Shown here: positions 42,921 through 50,228 of the stretch, in pieces
Numbering within the stretch: position 1 is the first letter of the stretch
Layout: each line of letters opens with the position of its first letter
Origin: Hymenobacter mucosus
GTDB lineage: Bacteria > Bacteroidota > Bacteroidia > Cytophagales > Hymenobacteraceae
NCBI RefSeq assembly: GCF_900188255.1
Contig: NZ_FZNS01000003.1
Span: 434,001-498,000 of the forward strand
Length of the DNA stretch: 64,000 nt
Direction: 5' to 3'
Notes under the pieces: generated by a model
What the model saw: only the letters and a program-made list of their open reading frames with translations
The model's database searches: none
What the model was told of the DNA's origin: nothing
Program-made: the position numbers and the translations under genes

Positions 42921-43664
42921 CTACCCCACGTACACCACCGCCAGCGGGTTGCTGCCGTTGTTGTTGAGCGGGTACATCTTGCCGTTCAGCTCCTGGTAGA
43001 AGTTGATGCCGAGCACACCCAGCACCACGTCCGTAGCGGCCGGTTCAGCGGGCAGCGTGGCCACCACGCTCTGCGCGCCCAGGTTGCCGCTCAGCGGCTG
43101 CGGGCCCAGCGGCGCGGCCACCGGTGCCACGGCAAAGGTTTTGGTTTCAAAGGTGAGCGCAGCCGCGGCGTACACGACCTCGTAGTGGGTGGCACCCTGC
43201 GGGGCGGCCACGTCGGTTTGCGGGTTGATGCCCGCCACGCTCAGCGTTACGTCCCGGCCGGCCAGCGCCACGCCATAGCCGAAGAACAGCGTCTGGCTCA
43301 GGCCGGCGCCGGAGTTGAAGTTGAAGCCCAGCAGGCCGGCCGTATTTTCCCTGAGCACCTGCCGGCCGCCCCGGTCGTTGTCCTCGTCGAGGCTGATGAT
43401 TTCGCGCATCTTCTGCGTAAGCCGGGCCACCAGCTGCCGGTCGCTGGCCGACTGGATGGCCTGCCGCAGCGCGTCGCGCACCAGCTTGCCGGCCGAAGCC
43501 GCCTCGCCGAATTCCGAGGCGTTTTCCCGCGTGCGGGCCATGCTGGCCGAGCCATTGAAGGAGGCCTTGTTGGAGGCTGGCTTCTGCCGGATGCTGCCGT
43601 CTTTGGCAAACACAAGCCCGCCTACGGTGCCCTGAATGCCGAGAATACCCGTTTGTTGTGCCAT
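42921..43664 (-). CDS. conserved mobile-element protein of unknown function, 247 aa
   Basis: Begins MAQQTGILGIQGTVGGLVFA with the later RTRENASEFGEAASAGKLVR, the pattern of a hypothetical family common in Bacteroidota mobile elements (ARQ-KG-I/L start, RTREN...EFG). The C-terminal half is beta-strand and Ala-rich (THYEVVYAAAALTFETKTFA). The start at 43664 is chosen over a Phe/Leu-rich upstream extension. Role unknown. Confidence 0.65.
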   Translation of the reverse strand: MAQQTGILGIQGTVGGLVFAKDGSIRQKPASNKASFNGSASMARTRENASEFGEAASAGKLVRDALRQAIQSASDRQLVARLTQKMREIISLDEDNDRGGRQVLRENTAGLLGFNFNSGAGLSQTLFFGYGVALAGRDVTLSVAGINPQTDVAAPQGATHYEVVYAAAALTFETKTFAVAPVAAPLGPQPLSGNLGAQSVVATLPAEPAATDVVLGVLGINFYQELNGKMYPLNNNGSNPLAVVYVG

Positions 43665-43671
43665 GAGTGAA

Positions 43672-43731
43672 AGGAATAAGGAGTGAGAAAAGAAGGGAAA
43701 GAAAAGTGAGGAAAAGAGGAGGGTAGGGGGC
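43672..43731 (+). other. polypurine tract upstream of the 247-aa gene
   Basis: About 60 nt of almost only A and G on the plus strand (with a few T). It fills the spacer between the SNase stop and the next start; low-complexity leader of unknown use. Confidence 0.4.
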
Positions 43732-43733
43732 AC

Positions 43734-44327
43734 TTAGCGCGGGCAGCCCGAAGCGTAGCGCCGCTTGCCGGCCGCGCTCAGATTGCGCCAGATGGAAGGC
43801 GGTACTGCCGGCGAGCAGCGCCACAGCCCGCGCCCCTGGCGCTGGGCCGACTGCTGCACGGCCGCCAGGCGCGGCACCTTGTGGCGGGGTGCCCACGCCC
43901 ACGCCCAGCCCCGCGCCACCAGCAGCGAATCCAGCGCCACGACCGGCGCTTCACTGGTAGCCGGCACTAGGGCTACCGTGGCCAGGGTCCGGCCGTACAG
44001 GTCACGCCCATGCAGCGTCAGCCTCACCAGCCGCCGCGGCGTCAGGTATCGGGCTACCGAGTCGGCCACCTGCCGGCCGAAAGGCTGGCCCAACTCCGGC
44101 GCATCTGCCCCGGTCAGCCGCACCCGCAGCACCCGGCCGCAACTCAGCACATCGTAGGTGTCGCCGTCGATGACGCGCACCACCCGCCCAAGTTCTGTCG
44201 CCGGCTTGCCGGCCGGCGTACCGCCCGTACCGGGCCCCAGGTGTCCGGCTGCCGTAGGGCATCCCGTCAGCATCCTGCCTAAGGCCAGGAAACCAACCGC
44301 AACCAATCGTAACGTATTGTTTATCAT
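43734..44327 (-). CDS. staphylococcal-nuclease-like lipoprotein, 197 aa
   Basis: SNase domain about 47-170: RVVRVIDGDTYDVL (48-61; D54, D56), RVRLTGADAPELG (68-80; R70, E78) and DLYGRTLATV (R113), the calcium and catalytic set of thermonuclease. The N-terminus is a short signal with LTGC (lipobox C23), so the protein should be lipid-anchored and act outside the cytosol. ATG 44327 is chosen from a longer open frame because it starts that signal. A role in trapping entering DNA or degrading extracellular DNA is inferred. Confidence 0.82.
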   Translation of the reverse strand: MINNTLRLVAVGFLALGRMLTGCPTAAGHLGPGTGGTPAGKPATELGRVVRVIDGDTYDVLSCGRVLRVRLTGADAPELGQPFGRQVADSVARYLTPRRLVRLTLHGRDLYGRTLATVALVPATSEAPVVALDSLLVARGWAWAWAPRHKVPRLAAVQQSAQRQGRGLWRCSPAVPPSIWRNLSAAGKRRYASGCPR

Positions 44328-44399
44328 GATGATAAACCTATGGCCTGCACCCCTCTGGTTGTATCTTTGCCTGTCCCGAACGCCCCCACTCTCCCCATT

Positions 44400-44591
44400 A
44401 TGCCCCAGGTTTGCATCTACCCCAAGGAGGCCGCGCAGCTTACGGGCACCAGCTACGACGCCGGCAAGCGCCTCCTCCAGCGCATCCGCCGCCACCTGGC
44501 CAAGCCCGCCCGCTCCTACGTTTCCATTGCTGAGTTCTGCCGCTACACCGGCCTGCCCGAGGCCGAGGTGTGCGCCGCCCTTCGCCCGTAG
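44400..44591 (+). CDS. small HTH-type protein, 63 aa
   Basis: VCIYPKEAAQLTGTSYDAGKRLL and the later SYVSIAEFCRYTGLPEAEV look like two short helix-turn-helix units, a pattern common in small proteins of Bacteroidota mobile elements. It begins at ATG 44400 within a slightly longer frame. Its position divergent from the SNase gene suggests a regulator. Confidence 0.6.
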   Translation: MPQVCIYPKEAAQLTGTSYDAGKRLLQRIRRHLAKPARSYVSIAEFCRYTGLPEAEVCAALRP

Positions 44592-44663
44592 CTGAAGGCA
44601 GGTAAAAGCCACCCTCAAGGCACCCTACAGCATGTCGGGCGTATTATTTTCTACCTTCAAAGC

Positions 44664-45371
44664 ATGAAAGCTTGGCGTGCCTTTGAAAGACTTGTTGCAC
44701 TCACTACATCTGACGAGCATGACGACTCTATTACTACGGTCATACCCAATGCTAGGCTCAAAGGGTATATAAGTGGCAGGAAGAGACAAATCGATGTACT
44801 TGTGGATTACCGCTACAGTGCCGATTTATCCCGAAGACTAGTAGTTGATGCAAAGGATAGAAAGCGTCCTATTGACATCAAAGAAGTTGAAGCATTCGAG
44901 GGGTTAATGCGTGATGTGAATGCTAAAAGAGGGATTTTATTCTGCTCGAACGGTTACACGAAATCGGCATTAAGAAGAGCTCAAGAGCATATTGGGATAA
45001 GATTGGTCACTGAAGAAGAGATAGACGCGCTGGATTTTAGCCGTTGGGAGTTATGTCGTTCTTCGGCCTGTAAGGAAGGATTAGTGCTGTGGGATACTTA
45101 TAAAGCAGTTATATGCAATGGTCTCATTAGCATGTATGGTTTAGGGAAATGTGACGAATGCGGCTGTTTCCATGTCTGGTGCTGGGACTGTGGGGAAAGA
45201 CAGCACTTAAGCGGTGAGGACCATTGGCATTGTACCTGTGAACCTTCTTGGATCTGGACCTCTTCGAAGCAGCGCGAAGTAGATGTTTCAGGCCTAGCTA
45301 ATGATAGCCTATTCCTACTTTTGGTTCACAGTGATACGAGCTATGATGTAATTGACAGACGGCCTTTATAA
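44664..45371 (+). CDS. Mrr-like restriction endonuclease with Cys-rich C-terminus, 235 aa
   Basis: The Mrr_cat-like core is RKRQIDVLVDYR (D44) and RLVVDAKDRK (D62, K64; D-x-K in place of E-x-K), then EVEAFEGLMRDVNAKRGILFCSNGYTKSA (helix and strand after the core). The C-terminal part is Cys/His-rich: KCDECGCFHVWCWDC and HWHCTCEP, which may form a zinc ribbon. Mrr enzymes cut methylated or modified DNA. AT-rich; its stop is 7 bp from the converging integrase stop. Confidence 0.78.
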   Translation: MKAWRAFERLVALTTSDEHDDSITTVIPNARLKGYISGRKRQIDVLVDYRYSADLSRRLVVDAKDRKRPIDIKEVEAFEGLMRDVNAKRGILFCSNGYTKSALRRAQEHIGIRLVTEEEIDALDFSRWELCRSSACKEGLVLWDTYKAVICNGLISMYGLGKCDECGCFHVWCWDCGERQHLSGEDHWHCTCEPSWIWTSSKQREVDVSGLANDSLFLLLVHSDTSYDVIDRRPL

Positions 45372-45378
45372 TTGTAGT

Positions 45379-46707
45379 TCACTGCACCGGCAGGCCCTCG
45401 TACCAGTCGCCCAGAATCTTCTGCCAGGCATCCAGCACGGCCGGGGCCAGCAGCCGGGCCTTGTCTTTGGCGTAGCGGTCCGTCACGTCTTCCTCGGCGT
45501 GCCCCAGTACCAGCTTCGCCAGGGCCTTGTTGCCGTTACTGACCTGCTTGAGCAGCGTGGCCGCCGTGTGCCGGGCCGTGTGCGTGCTGATGACCTGCCA
45601 GATGGGCCGCCAATTATGCACCACCTTCCCGCCCGTAATCAGCCGGTCGTCCCACTCCCGCGTGAGGCCCGCCGCTTGCGCCACCTCCTTAATCACGTCG
45701 CCCCGGTGCTGCCAGGTGCGGGCCGGAAAGTGCCAGCCCCATCGCTCCCCGATGTGTACCGCAATAGGGGGCAAGGGCACAGCTGCATCGTTGCCGGTCT
45801 TGCCCTGCGCGTGCAGCAGCGCCGGCACTTTCGTGCCGTCTTCCAGCGTCAGCGTAATCCGCTCCCGCGGGTCGAACTTCTCCAAATCCTCGTAGCGCCG
45901 CCCGCTGAACAGCTGGAACAGCCACCGGTCCCGCTCCTCGGCCAGCGCGTCCGAGGTCGGCCGCCACTGAATCAGCCGGCGCACCTCCTCGACTTCCAGG
46001 TCCAGTTGCGGGGCGTTCTTGGCCGAATACTGCAGCCACGCCATGTCAGCCGGCAAGCCCAGTTGCTCGAAGCACTTGCGCAGCCCGGTAAAATGCACCT
46101 TGATGGTGGCGTCGGACTTCTGCAGGTCCAGCAGGTGCTGCAAATACTCCTTGGCTATCTTCTGCGTCACCTGCTCGGGCCGCAGGTCTGTGCGCCAGTT
46201 TTCCATCATCGTAGCCAGCTGGTCGTACTTGCGCAGCGAGTCTTTGCCCAGGTTGCGGTTTTCCTCTTTCCACTCTTCCAGCACCTGCCGAAACGTGCGG
46301 CTGGCTACCACTTCTGCTAATTCCGGCGCAGGGGCTTCTTCTACCTCGGGCGGAAACAACTCGGCCCGCAACTGCTCCTTGCTCACCTTCTCGAATGGGG
46401 CCCGGTCAAAAATATCCTCGAAGGCCTGGGTAACATCCTTGACCCATTCCGCCAGCCGGGAATTCAGGTACGCCTTATCTGGATGGTCGCCAACCACCTG
46501 CCCCGTTTCCGGGTCCCAGAAAGATTCCTCCTTACCGCGCCGGTTCTTGCCTTCAGGCATTACCAACTCGCCGGTATCTACCTGTAGCTCCTCACCATGC
46601 CAGCGGGCCGTCATGCGCACCGGGCAAAAGCCCCGCTTATTGCGCTTCACCAGCCGCAGACTCATCCGCACGCTGATCTGCTTCCGATAGGTAATCTGCT
46701 TTGCCAT
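45379..46707 (-). CDS. tyrosine recombinase (integrase) of the element, 442 aa
   Basis: Bacteroidota-type phage integrase: an N-terminal AP2-like arm-binding part (KQISVRMSLRLVKRNKRG), a SAM-like core-binding domain (about 110-220) and a C-terminal catalytic domain with R270 (FSGRRYEDL), HTARHT (H376, R379), LGHAEE and nucleophile Y412 (DRYAK). Its gene reads away from tRNA-Asn, with arm repeats just upstream at 46717-46750. It should catalyse attP x attB recombination at the tRNA 3' end. Confidence 0.95.
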   Translation of the reverse strand: MAKQITYRKQISVRMSLRLVKRNKRGFCPVRMTARWHGEELQVDTGELVMPEGKNRRGKEESFWDPETGQVVGDHPDKAYLNSRLAEWVKDVTQAFEDIFDRAPFEKVSKEQLRAELFPPEVEEAPAPELAEVVASRTFRQVLEEWKEENRNLGKDSLRKYDQLATMMENWRTDLRPEQVTQKIAKEYLQHLLDLQKSDATIKVHFTGLRKCFEQLGLPADMAWLQYSAKNAPQLDLEVEEVRRLIQWRPTSDALAEERDRWLFQLFSGRRYEDLEKFDPRERITLTLEDGTKVPALLHAQGKTGNDAAVPLPPIAVHIGERWGWHFPARTWQHRGDVIKEVAQAAGLTREWDDRLITGGKVVHNWRPIWQVISTHTARHTAATLLKQVSNGNKALAKLVLGHAEEDVTDRYAKDKARLLAPAVLDAWQKILGDWYEGLPVQ

Positions 46708-46716
46708 CTTGCCTGT

Positions 46717-46750
46717 GTCCCGGTATAGGTCCCGCTTTGGGTCCCGGTTT
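46717..46750 (+). promoter_or_regulatory. candidate integrase arm-type sites, right end
   Basis: Three 10-bp units GTCCCGGTAT, GTCCCGCTTT and GTCCCGGTTT at an exact 12-bp pitch (46717, 46729, 46741), between the integrase start and the att core. The same word occurs at the left end (9654). Confidence 0.65.
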
Positions 46751-46828
46751 ATAGTGAAAGATAACCGAAAACAGTCGGAAAGACGAGCAGCGTAAAATCA
46801 AAAACAGCTTAACATAGGCTGAAAACGA

Positions 46829-46858
46829 AGAATGCCCGCCGGGTAGGGCGGGCATTCT
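46829..46858 (-). terminator. element-borne replacement terminator for tRNA-Asn
   Basis: 12-bp stem AGAATGCCCGCC with complement, starting 6 bp past the tRNA 3' end on the element side and followed on the minus strand by TTCGTTTTC. It would end tRNA transcription in place of the displaced hairpin at 9530-9570. Confidence 0.7.
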
Positions 46859-46864
46859 AGGTAG

Positions 46865-46881
46865 TGGCGCTCCCTCCTGGG
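46865..46881. repeat. attR, 17-bp repeat inside the tRNA
   Basis: Perfect copy of 9576-9592. It covers the CCA, acceptor 3' strand and part of the T-stem, the usual target of tyrosine integrases. Confidence 0.9.
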
Positions 46882-46941
46882 CTCGAACCAGGGACCCTCT
46901 GATTAACAGTCAGATGCTCTAACCGGCTGAGCTAAGGAAGC
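46865..46941 (-). tRNA. tRNA-Asn (GTT), CCA encoded
   Basis: Acceptor GCTTCCT pairs with AGGGAGC, the D-arm is GCTCAGCCGG..., the anticodon arm TCTGA-CTGTTAA-TCAGA gives anticodon GTT, and the T-arm is CCTGG-TTCGAGC-CCAGG. It ends in G and CCA. The first (plus-strand) 17 bp form attR. The gene remains intact because the element carries the 3' end copy. Confidence 0.95.
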
Positions 46942-47038
46942 GGTTATGGCGGCGTCTATTTTGCCGTTGCTGGTGCAATATTAGAGCAAAGTATTCGAAC
47001 GTCCAAACATGTCTTTTGAAAAAAATGAGGAAAAATAA

Positions 47039-47479
47039 TTAGTTAGTGATTGTCAGTAAGTTGCCGGACAGCGACGTTCTATACTGACGTAGTGGACGAA
47101 TGGCTGGACCACTTATTAACTGACCCTGCAGGGTAAACTGAGACTTGCAGCACGGGTCGTAGAGATATACTTGGGGCTCAATTTTTACGCGGGCGCACGT
47201 GTCGAGGGGCTGGTACGGGCAATTTCGCTCGAAGGCGAGGTAGTTGCCGGCGCTTTGCCGCACAACAATCAGCCCACGCACCCCGCCCGGATAATAAATA
47301 GCGCCATTGTCGAAGCGCAAGTTGCTATTCTGCTGGTTGGAGAGGTCGAGTACCGTGTTAAAAGCCGTCAGCGGTATCTGCGGCTCGGCAGCGTTGTTAG
47401 TAGAGTCGCAGGCGGCTAGCCCCAGGCCAGCCATTGCAACCCCTAGCACATGAACGACGAGAGATGGTAGCGTTGGCAT
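47039..47479 (-). CDS. Rieske-fold-like lipoprotein lacking His ligands, 146 aa
   Basis: A signal with LAAC (lipobox C24). The C-terminal half follows the Rieske plan: AFERNCPYQP (C87), then DPCCKSQFTLQGQLISGPAIRPL (key CC at 110-111, GPA at about 124-126), but the C-x-H...C-x-x-H cluster ligands are replaced by C-P-Y and C-C-K. It therefore probably keeps the fold and cysteines without a standard 2Fe-2S cluster. It is separated from pheS (same strand) by a terminator. Confidence 0.65.
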   Translation of the reverse strand: MPTLPSLVVHVLGVAMAGLGLAACDSTNNAAEPQIPLTAFNTVLDLSNQQNSNLRFDNGAIYYPGGVRGLIVVRQSAGNYLAFERNCPYQPLDTCARVKIEPQVYLYDPCCKSQFTLQGQLISGPAIRPLRQYRTSLSGNLLTITN

Positions 47480-47502
47480 ACGTAAGTGATGAAGGGTGCA
47501 AG

Positions 47503-47538
47503 TAAAAGCCCTAGCTTGTGGAGGCCAGGGCTTTTACG
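47503..47538 (-). terminator. terminator of pheS
   Basis: 11-bp stem GTAAAAGCCCT / AGGGCTTTTAC about 75 bp past the pheS stop. Confidence 0.7.
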
Positions 47539-47614
47539 CTGTAGTAAGCTAACCAGAAAGGAGGTAGGCTAGGTTCAACCTGTAGCGAAGGCCGTTTCGT
47601 TGAACCCAGAAAGG

Positions 47615-48712
47615 CTATTGTACTCCCTCAAACTGCCGTAGGAAACGCGTATCGTTTTCCGTGAACAGGCGCAGGTCCTTGATTTGATACTTGAGCATGG
47701 TGATGCGCTCAATACCCATACCCCAGGCGTAGCCCGAATACCGTTCGGCATCAATACCAGATTGCTGGAGCACGGCGGGGTCTACCATGCCGCAACCACC
47801 AATTTCAACCCACCCGCTGCCTTTGCAGATATTACACCCCTTGCCTTTGCAGATCAGACAGGTAATATCAATTTCGGCGCTGGGCTCGGTGAAGGGGAAG
47901 AAGGAAGGACGGAACCGAATCTGAATGTCCTCGCCGAACATCTCCTGTACAAAGTAGTACACCGTTTGCTTCAAATCGGCGAAGCTCACGTTTTCGTCAA
48001 TGTAGATACCTTCCACTTGGTGAAACATCATGTGGGCCCGCGCTGAAATGGCCTCGTTGCGGTACACACGGCCGGGCATGATGCTGCGGATGGGTAGGGG
48101 CTGGCTTTCCATTACGCGTACTTGCACCGTACTGGTATGCGTGCGCAGCAAGTGGTTGGGGGCCGAGGAAACGGGTACCGCAGTAACTGGGTCCAACTCG
48201 GAGGTGGGCTGCTGGCTCCCAGCCTGTGGCGCACTTTTCACAAAGAAGGTATCCTGCATATCGCGCGCCGGATGATTCTCGGGAAAGTTGAGGGCGGTGA
48301 AGTTGTGCCAGTCATCCTCAATTTCGGGACCCTCAGCTACGTTGAAGCCAATGCGCGAGAAAATGCGCACCATTTCTTCCCGTACCAAGCTCAGGGGGTG
48401 GCGCGTGCCCAGCGCGTTGGGCACGGCCGGTAGGGTATAGTCGAAGGTAGGATTAGCTGGTGCATTAGCAGCAGCGGCTTCTACCTCCTGCTGCCGGGCC
48501 TCAAACTTGGTTAAGGCCGATTGCTTAAGCTGGTTGAGTTCCTGACCGACGGCCCGGCGCTGGTCCTGGGGTACGGTTTTGAGCTGATCGAACAGATCGG
48601 CCAACTGGCCTTTGCGGCCGGTAAAGGCGATGCGGAACTGGTCGAGTTGTTCCGGAGTAGTAACGTCGTACGCTTCGATTTCGGCCCGCAGCCGTGCGAT
48701 GGTGTCCTGCAT
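47615..48712 (-). CDS. pheS: phenylalanyl-tRNA synthetase alpha subunit, 365 aa
   Basis: Class II synthetase. It has an N-terminal coiled coil (AYDVTTPEQLDQFRIAFTGR and following), motif 1 region TRHPLSLVREEMVRIF, motif 2 MFHQVEGIYIDENVSF and motif 3 GYAWGMGIERITMLKY. An extra Cys-rich LICKGKGCNICKGSGWVE (about 295-312) is common in Bacteroidota. Acts with PheT (not adjacent, as is usual here) to charge tRNA-Phe. A TACCTTTG box lies immediately upstream of the start. Confidence 0.96.
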   Translation of the reverse strand: MQDTIARLRAEIEAYDVTTPEQLDQFRIAFTGRKGQLADLFDQLKTVPQDQRRAVGQELNQLKQSALTKFEARQQEVEAAAANAPANPTFDYTLPAVPNALGTRHPLSLVREEMVRIFSRIGFNVAEGPEIEDDWHNFTALNFPENHPARDMQDTFFVKSAPQAGSQQPTSELDPVTAVPVSSAPNHLLRTHTSTVQVRVMESQPLPIRSIMPGRVYRNEAISARAHMMFHQVEGIYIDENVSFADLKQTVYYFVQEMFGEDIQIRFRPSFFPFTEPSAEIDITCLICKGKGCNICKGSGWVEIGGCGMVDPAVLQQSGIDAERYSGYAWGMGIERITMLKYQIKDLRLFTENDTRFLRQFEGVQ

Positions 48713-48719
48713 AATACTG

Positions 48720-48727
48720 CAAAGGTA
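48720..48727 (-). promoter_or_regulatory. TAnnTTTG -7 box of pheS
   Basis: TACCTTTG on the minus strand, 7 nt before the pheS ATG (48712). Transcripts would carry almost no leader. Confidence 0.65.
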
Positions 48728-48931
48728 GGGGGTTAGCGGTAGTTGGTCGCAGATAGCAAGCAGTTCATAGATAAGTAGACTGAAGCAGAGTGTGCTGAAG
48801 TGAATTTTGGTACGGTTGCTGCCTAGCTACCATACAACCAGCAGCCAAGGCTAAACGTGGGGCGCCACCCGTTAGCCGGCCGGTGTGGGGCCCGCCGGGC
48901 GGGATGTTCTTCTGCTTCAACCTTCCTTCCA

Positions 48932-49477
48932 ATGAAACGTTTTCTGCTTTCGGCTGCTGTAGTAGTGGCCTTTTTCAGCTCTGCCCAAGTGCAAGCCCAA
49001 ACCAAAAAGCTGCCCGCAAAAGCTGCCAACTCCAGTGTAGCTCCCAGTTCGCGGCCCCCTGAGGCCGCGTGGCCGGCCGCTGATGAGTGGAGCGCCCCCG
49101 TTACGGAAAGTAGTTGGGAAACGGCCGCTACCCCAGTAGCCGAAGCTGATTCCGACGACCCCATGATGCACTCCTCGGGAGTGCAGGTGGCGCCGGGCAC
49201 CAGCTCTTCGCCCTACCGGGGTACTAGCACCGACTACCATGGGCGCCCAGTGGCTAAGGTGAAGTCAAAGCGCCCCCGCTCCGTGGCTGTAGAGTCAGAC
49301 GACCCTATGATGCACTCGTCGGGGGTGATGCTGGCACCCGGGATGAACACGGCCCCCTACCGCGGCGTGAGCACCGACTATAACGGCCGCCCGCTACGCA
49401 AAGCCCCAGCCAGCAACTCTTCGGTTGCTACAGTGGCCGCGTCGGGTAGTGCTGAGGTGGCCGCAACTCAGTGGTAA
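48932..49477 (+). CDS. exported protein with two copies of an APG...TDYxGRP motif, 181 aa
   Basis: Signal peptide MKRFLLSAAVVVAFFSSAQV with a likely cut after VQAQ. Two tandem copies of a motif follow: SDDPMMHSSGV then APGTSSSPYRG then STDYHGRP (about 74-106), and SDDPMMHSSGV, APGMNTAPYRG, STDYNGRP (about 122-154). The rest is low-complexity. The same motif recurs in the next two genes. No domain known; it may be periplasmic or surface-bound. The start is ATG 48932, at the signal. Confidence 0.65.
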   Translation: MKRFLLSAAVVVAFFSSAQVQAQTKKLPAKAANSSVAPSSRPPEAAWPAADEWSAPVTESSWETAATPVAEADSDDPMMHSSGVQVAPGTSSSPYRGTSTDYHGRPVAKVKSKRPRSVAVESDDPMMHSSGVMLAPGMNTAPYRGVSTDYNGRPLRKAPASNSSVATVAASGSAEVAATQW

Positions 49478-49506
49478 CCTAGCTTACATCAAGCTAATTT
49501 GCTTGC

Positions 49507-49539
49507 ACGGCCCGGTTGGCATAGCCACAACCGGGCCGT
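49507..49539 (+). terminator. terminator after the first APG-motif gene
   Basis: 12-bp stem ACGGCCCGGTTG with its complement, followed by TGTCGT. Only weakly T-rich. Confidence 0.6.
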
Positions 49540-49594
49540 TGTCGTATGCCGCTGATAGGTAAGGTTCTACTCTTGTTCTTTCTTTCTGCCGCGT

Positions 49595-49915
49595 ATGAAA
49601 CTGACTGTACTTCCGCTATTAATGGTGTGGTTGAGCCTAATGGAAATCAGCGCGCAAGCGCAACAAACCAGAAAAACAACCCGCAAGGCCCGCTCCGGGG
49701 CGTACGCACGCTACGACCGTAGCAACCGCCGGGATGAGGAGAACCTAAAGCTGGCGCCAGGCTTGCGGCTAAACATGCCCAGCCCTCCTACCACCGACTA
49801 CATGGGCCGGCCCCTTAAAAAGAAAACTCCTAAACCGGCCTCTGCCACTACTACCCTGTCGGCGGGTACTGCACCCGCTAAACCAGCACCAGCCGTTAGG
49901 AAAAAGCGTCGGTAG
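49595..49915 (+). CDS. exported basic protein with the APG...TDYxGRP motif, 106 aa
   Basis: Signal peptide MKLTVLPLLMVWLSLMEISA, then a strongly basic segment, the motif LKLAPGLRLNMPSPPTTDYM-GRPL (about 51-74, APG at 54) and a Lys/Thr/Pro-rich tail. It is a second member of the family beside the 48932 gene. Confidence 0.6.
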   Translation: MKLTVLPLLMVWLSLMEISAQAQQTRKTTRKARSGAYARYDRSNRRDEENLKLAPGLRLNMPSPPTTDYMGRPLKKKTPKPASATTTLSAGTAPAKPAPAVRKKRR

Positions 49916-50228
49916 CGCTACTCCTTCTTCTAGATGTAGAAGTAGCCGCCCCTTCGCGGTCGGTTGGTTGAGGTTTTGGACAAAAAGAACAGATACTTTT
50001 TAGCGCGGAAAAGGAAAGCTTTTGGCGTGAGTAAAATTTACGTAACCCTCATACGTTTATCTAGTAGCACCCTTGTTTAACCGATCAGAATGGAATCTTT
50101 GCTGGCCTTCTTGCTCGGTTAGGAACTTCTAAGAAATGGGCGCGTTAGGGGAAATTCCAAGAGATGCACTTTTGGGCCTGCGTGGGGTGGCGTACCTTGC
50201 GGCTTCTTTACTTCAAACTGCTATTCCG
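49916..50228. other. intergenic spacer, no gene recognised
   Basis: 313 bp between two APG-motif genes. A frame open from 50136 has no signal until ATG 50229, so it is treated as upstream sequence. Nothing else was seen. Confidence 0.5.

Larger units (their letters stand above)
9576..46881. mobile_element. tRNA-Asn-integrated element, about 37.3 kb, defence-rich
   Basis: The limits are a perfect 17-bp direct repeat (TGGCGCTCCCTCCTGGG) at 9576-9592 and inside the 3' end of tRNA-Asn at 46865-46881. A tyrosine integrase lies next to the tRNA end and arm-type repeats lie inside both ends. The backbone includes two repressors, HTH proteins, a replication-like pair, a RecE-like nuclease, holin-like and endopeptidase genes, and an SNase. 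Cargo includes several candidate defence systems, most of them visibly AT-richer than the backbone. No capsid, terminase, tail, relaxase or conjugation genes were seen, so it is either a satellite or an island that depends on helper functions, or a decayed prophage. Confidence 0.88.

Noticed and set aside
42450..43670. 406-residue open frame on the plus strand
   Set aside because: It is antisense to the 153- and 247-residue genes; the product is His/Gly/Arg-rich without domains, as expected from reading GC-rich genes backwards.
45352..46320. 322-residue frame opposite the integrase
   Set aside because: Integrase motifs on the other strand are clear; this frame is Pro/Gln/Arg-rich and has no family features.
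9576..46881. Conjugative element or complete prophage
   Set aside because: No relaxase, coupling protein, Tra, terminase, portal, capsid or tail motif was seen in any sizeable gene.
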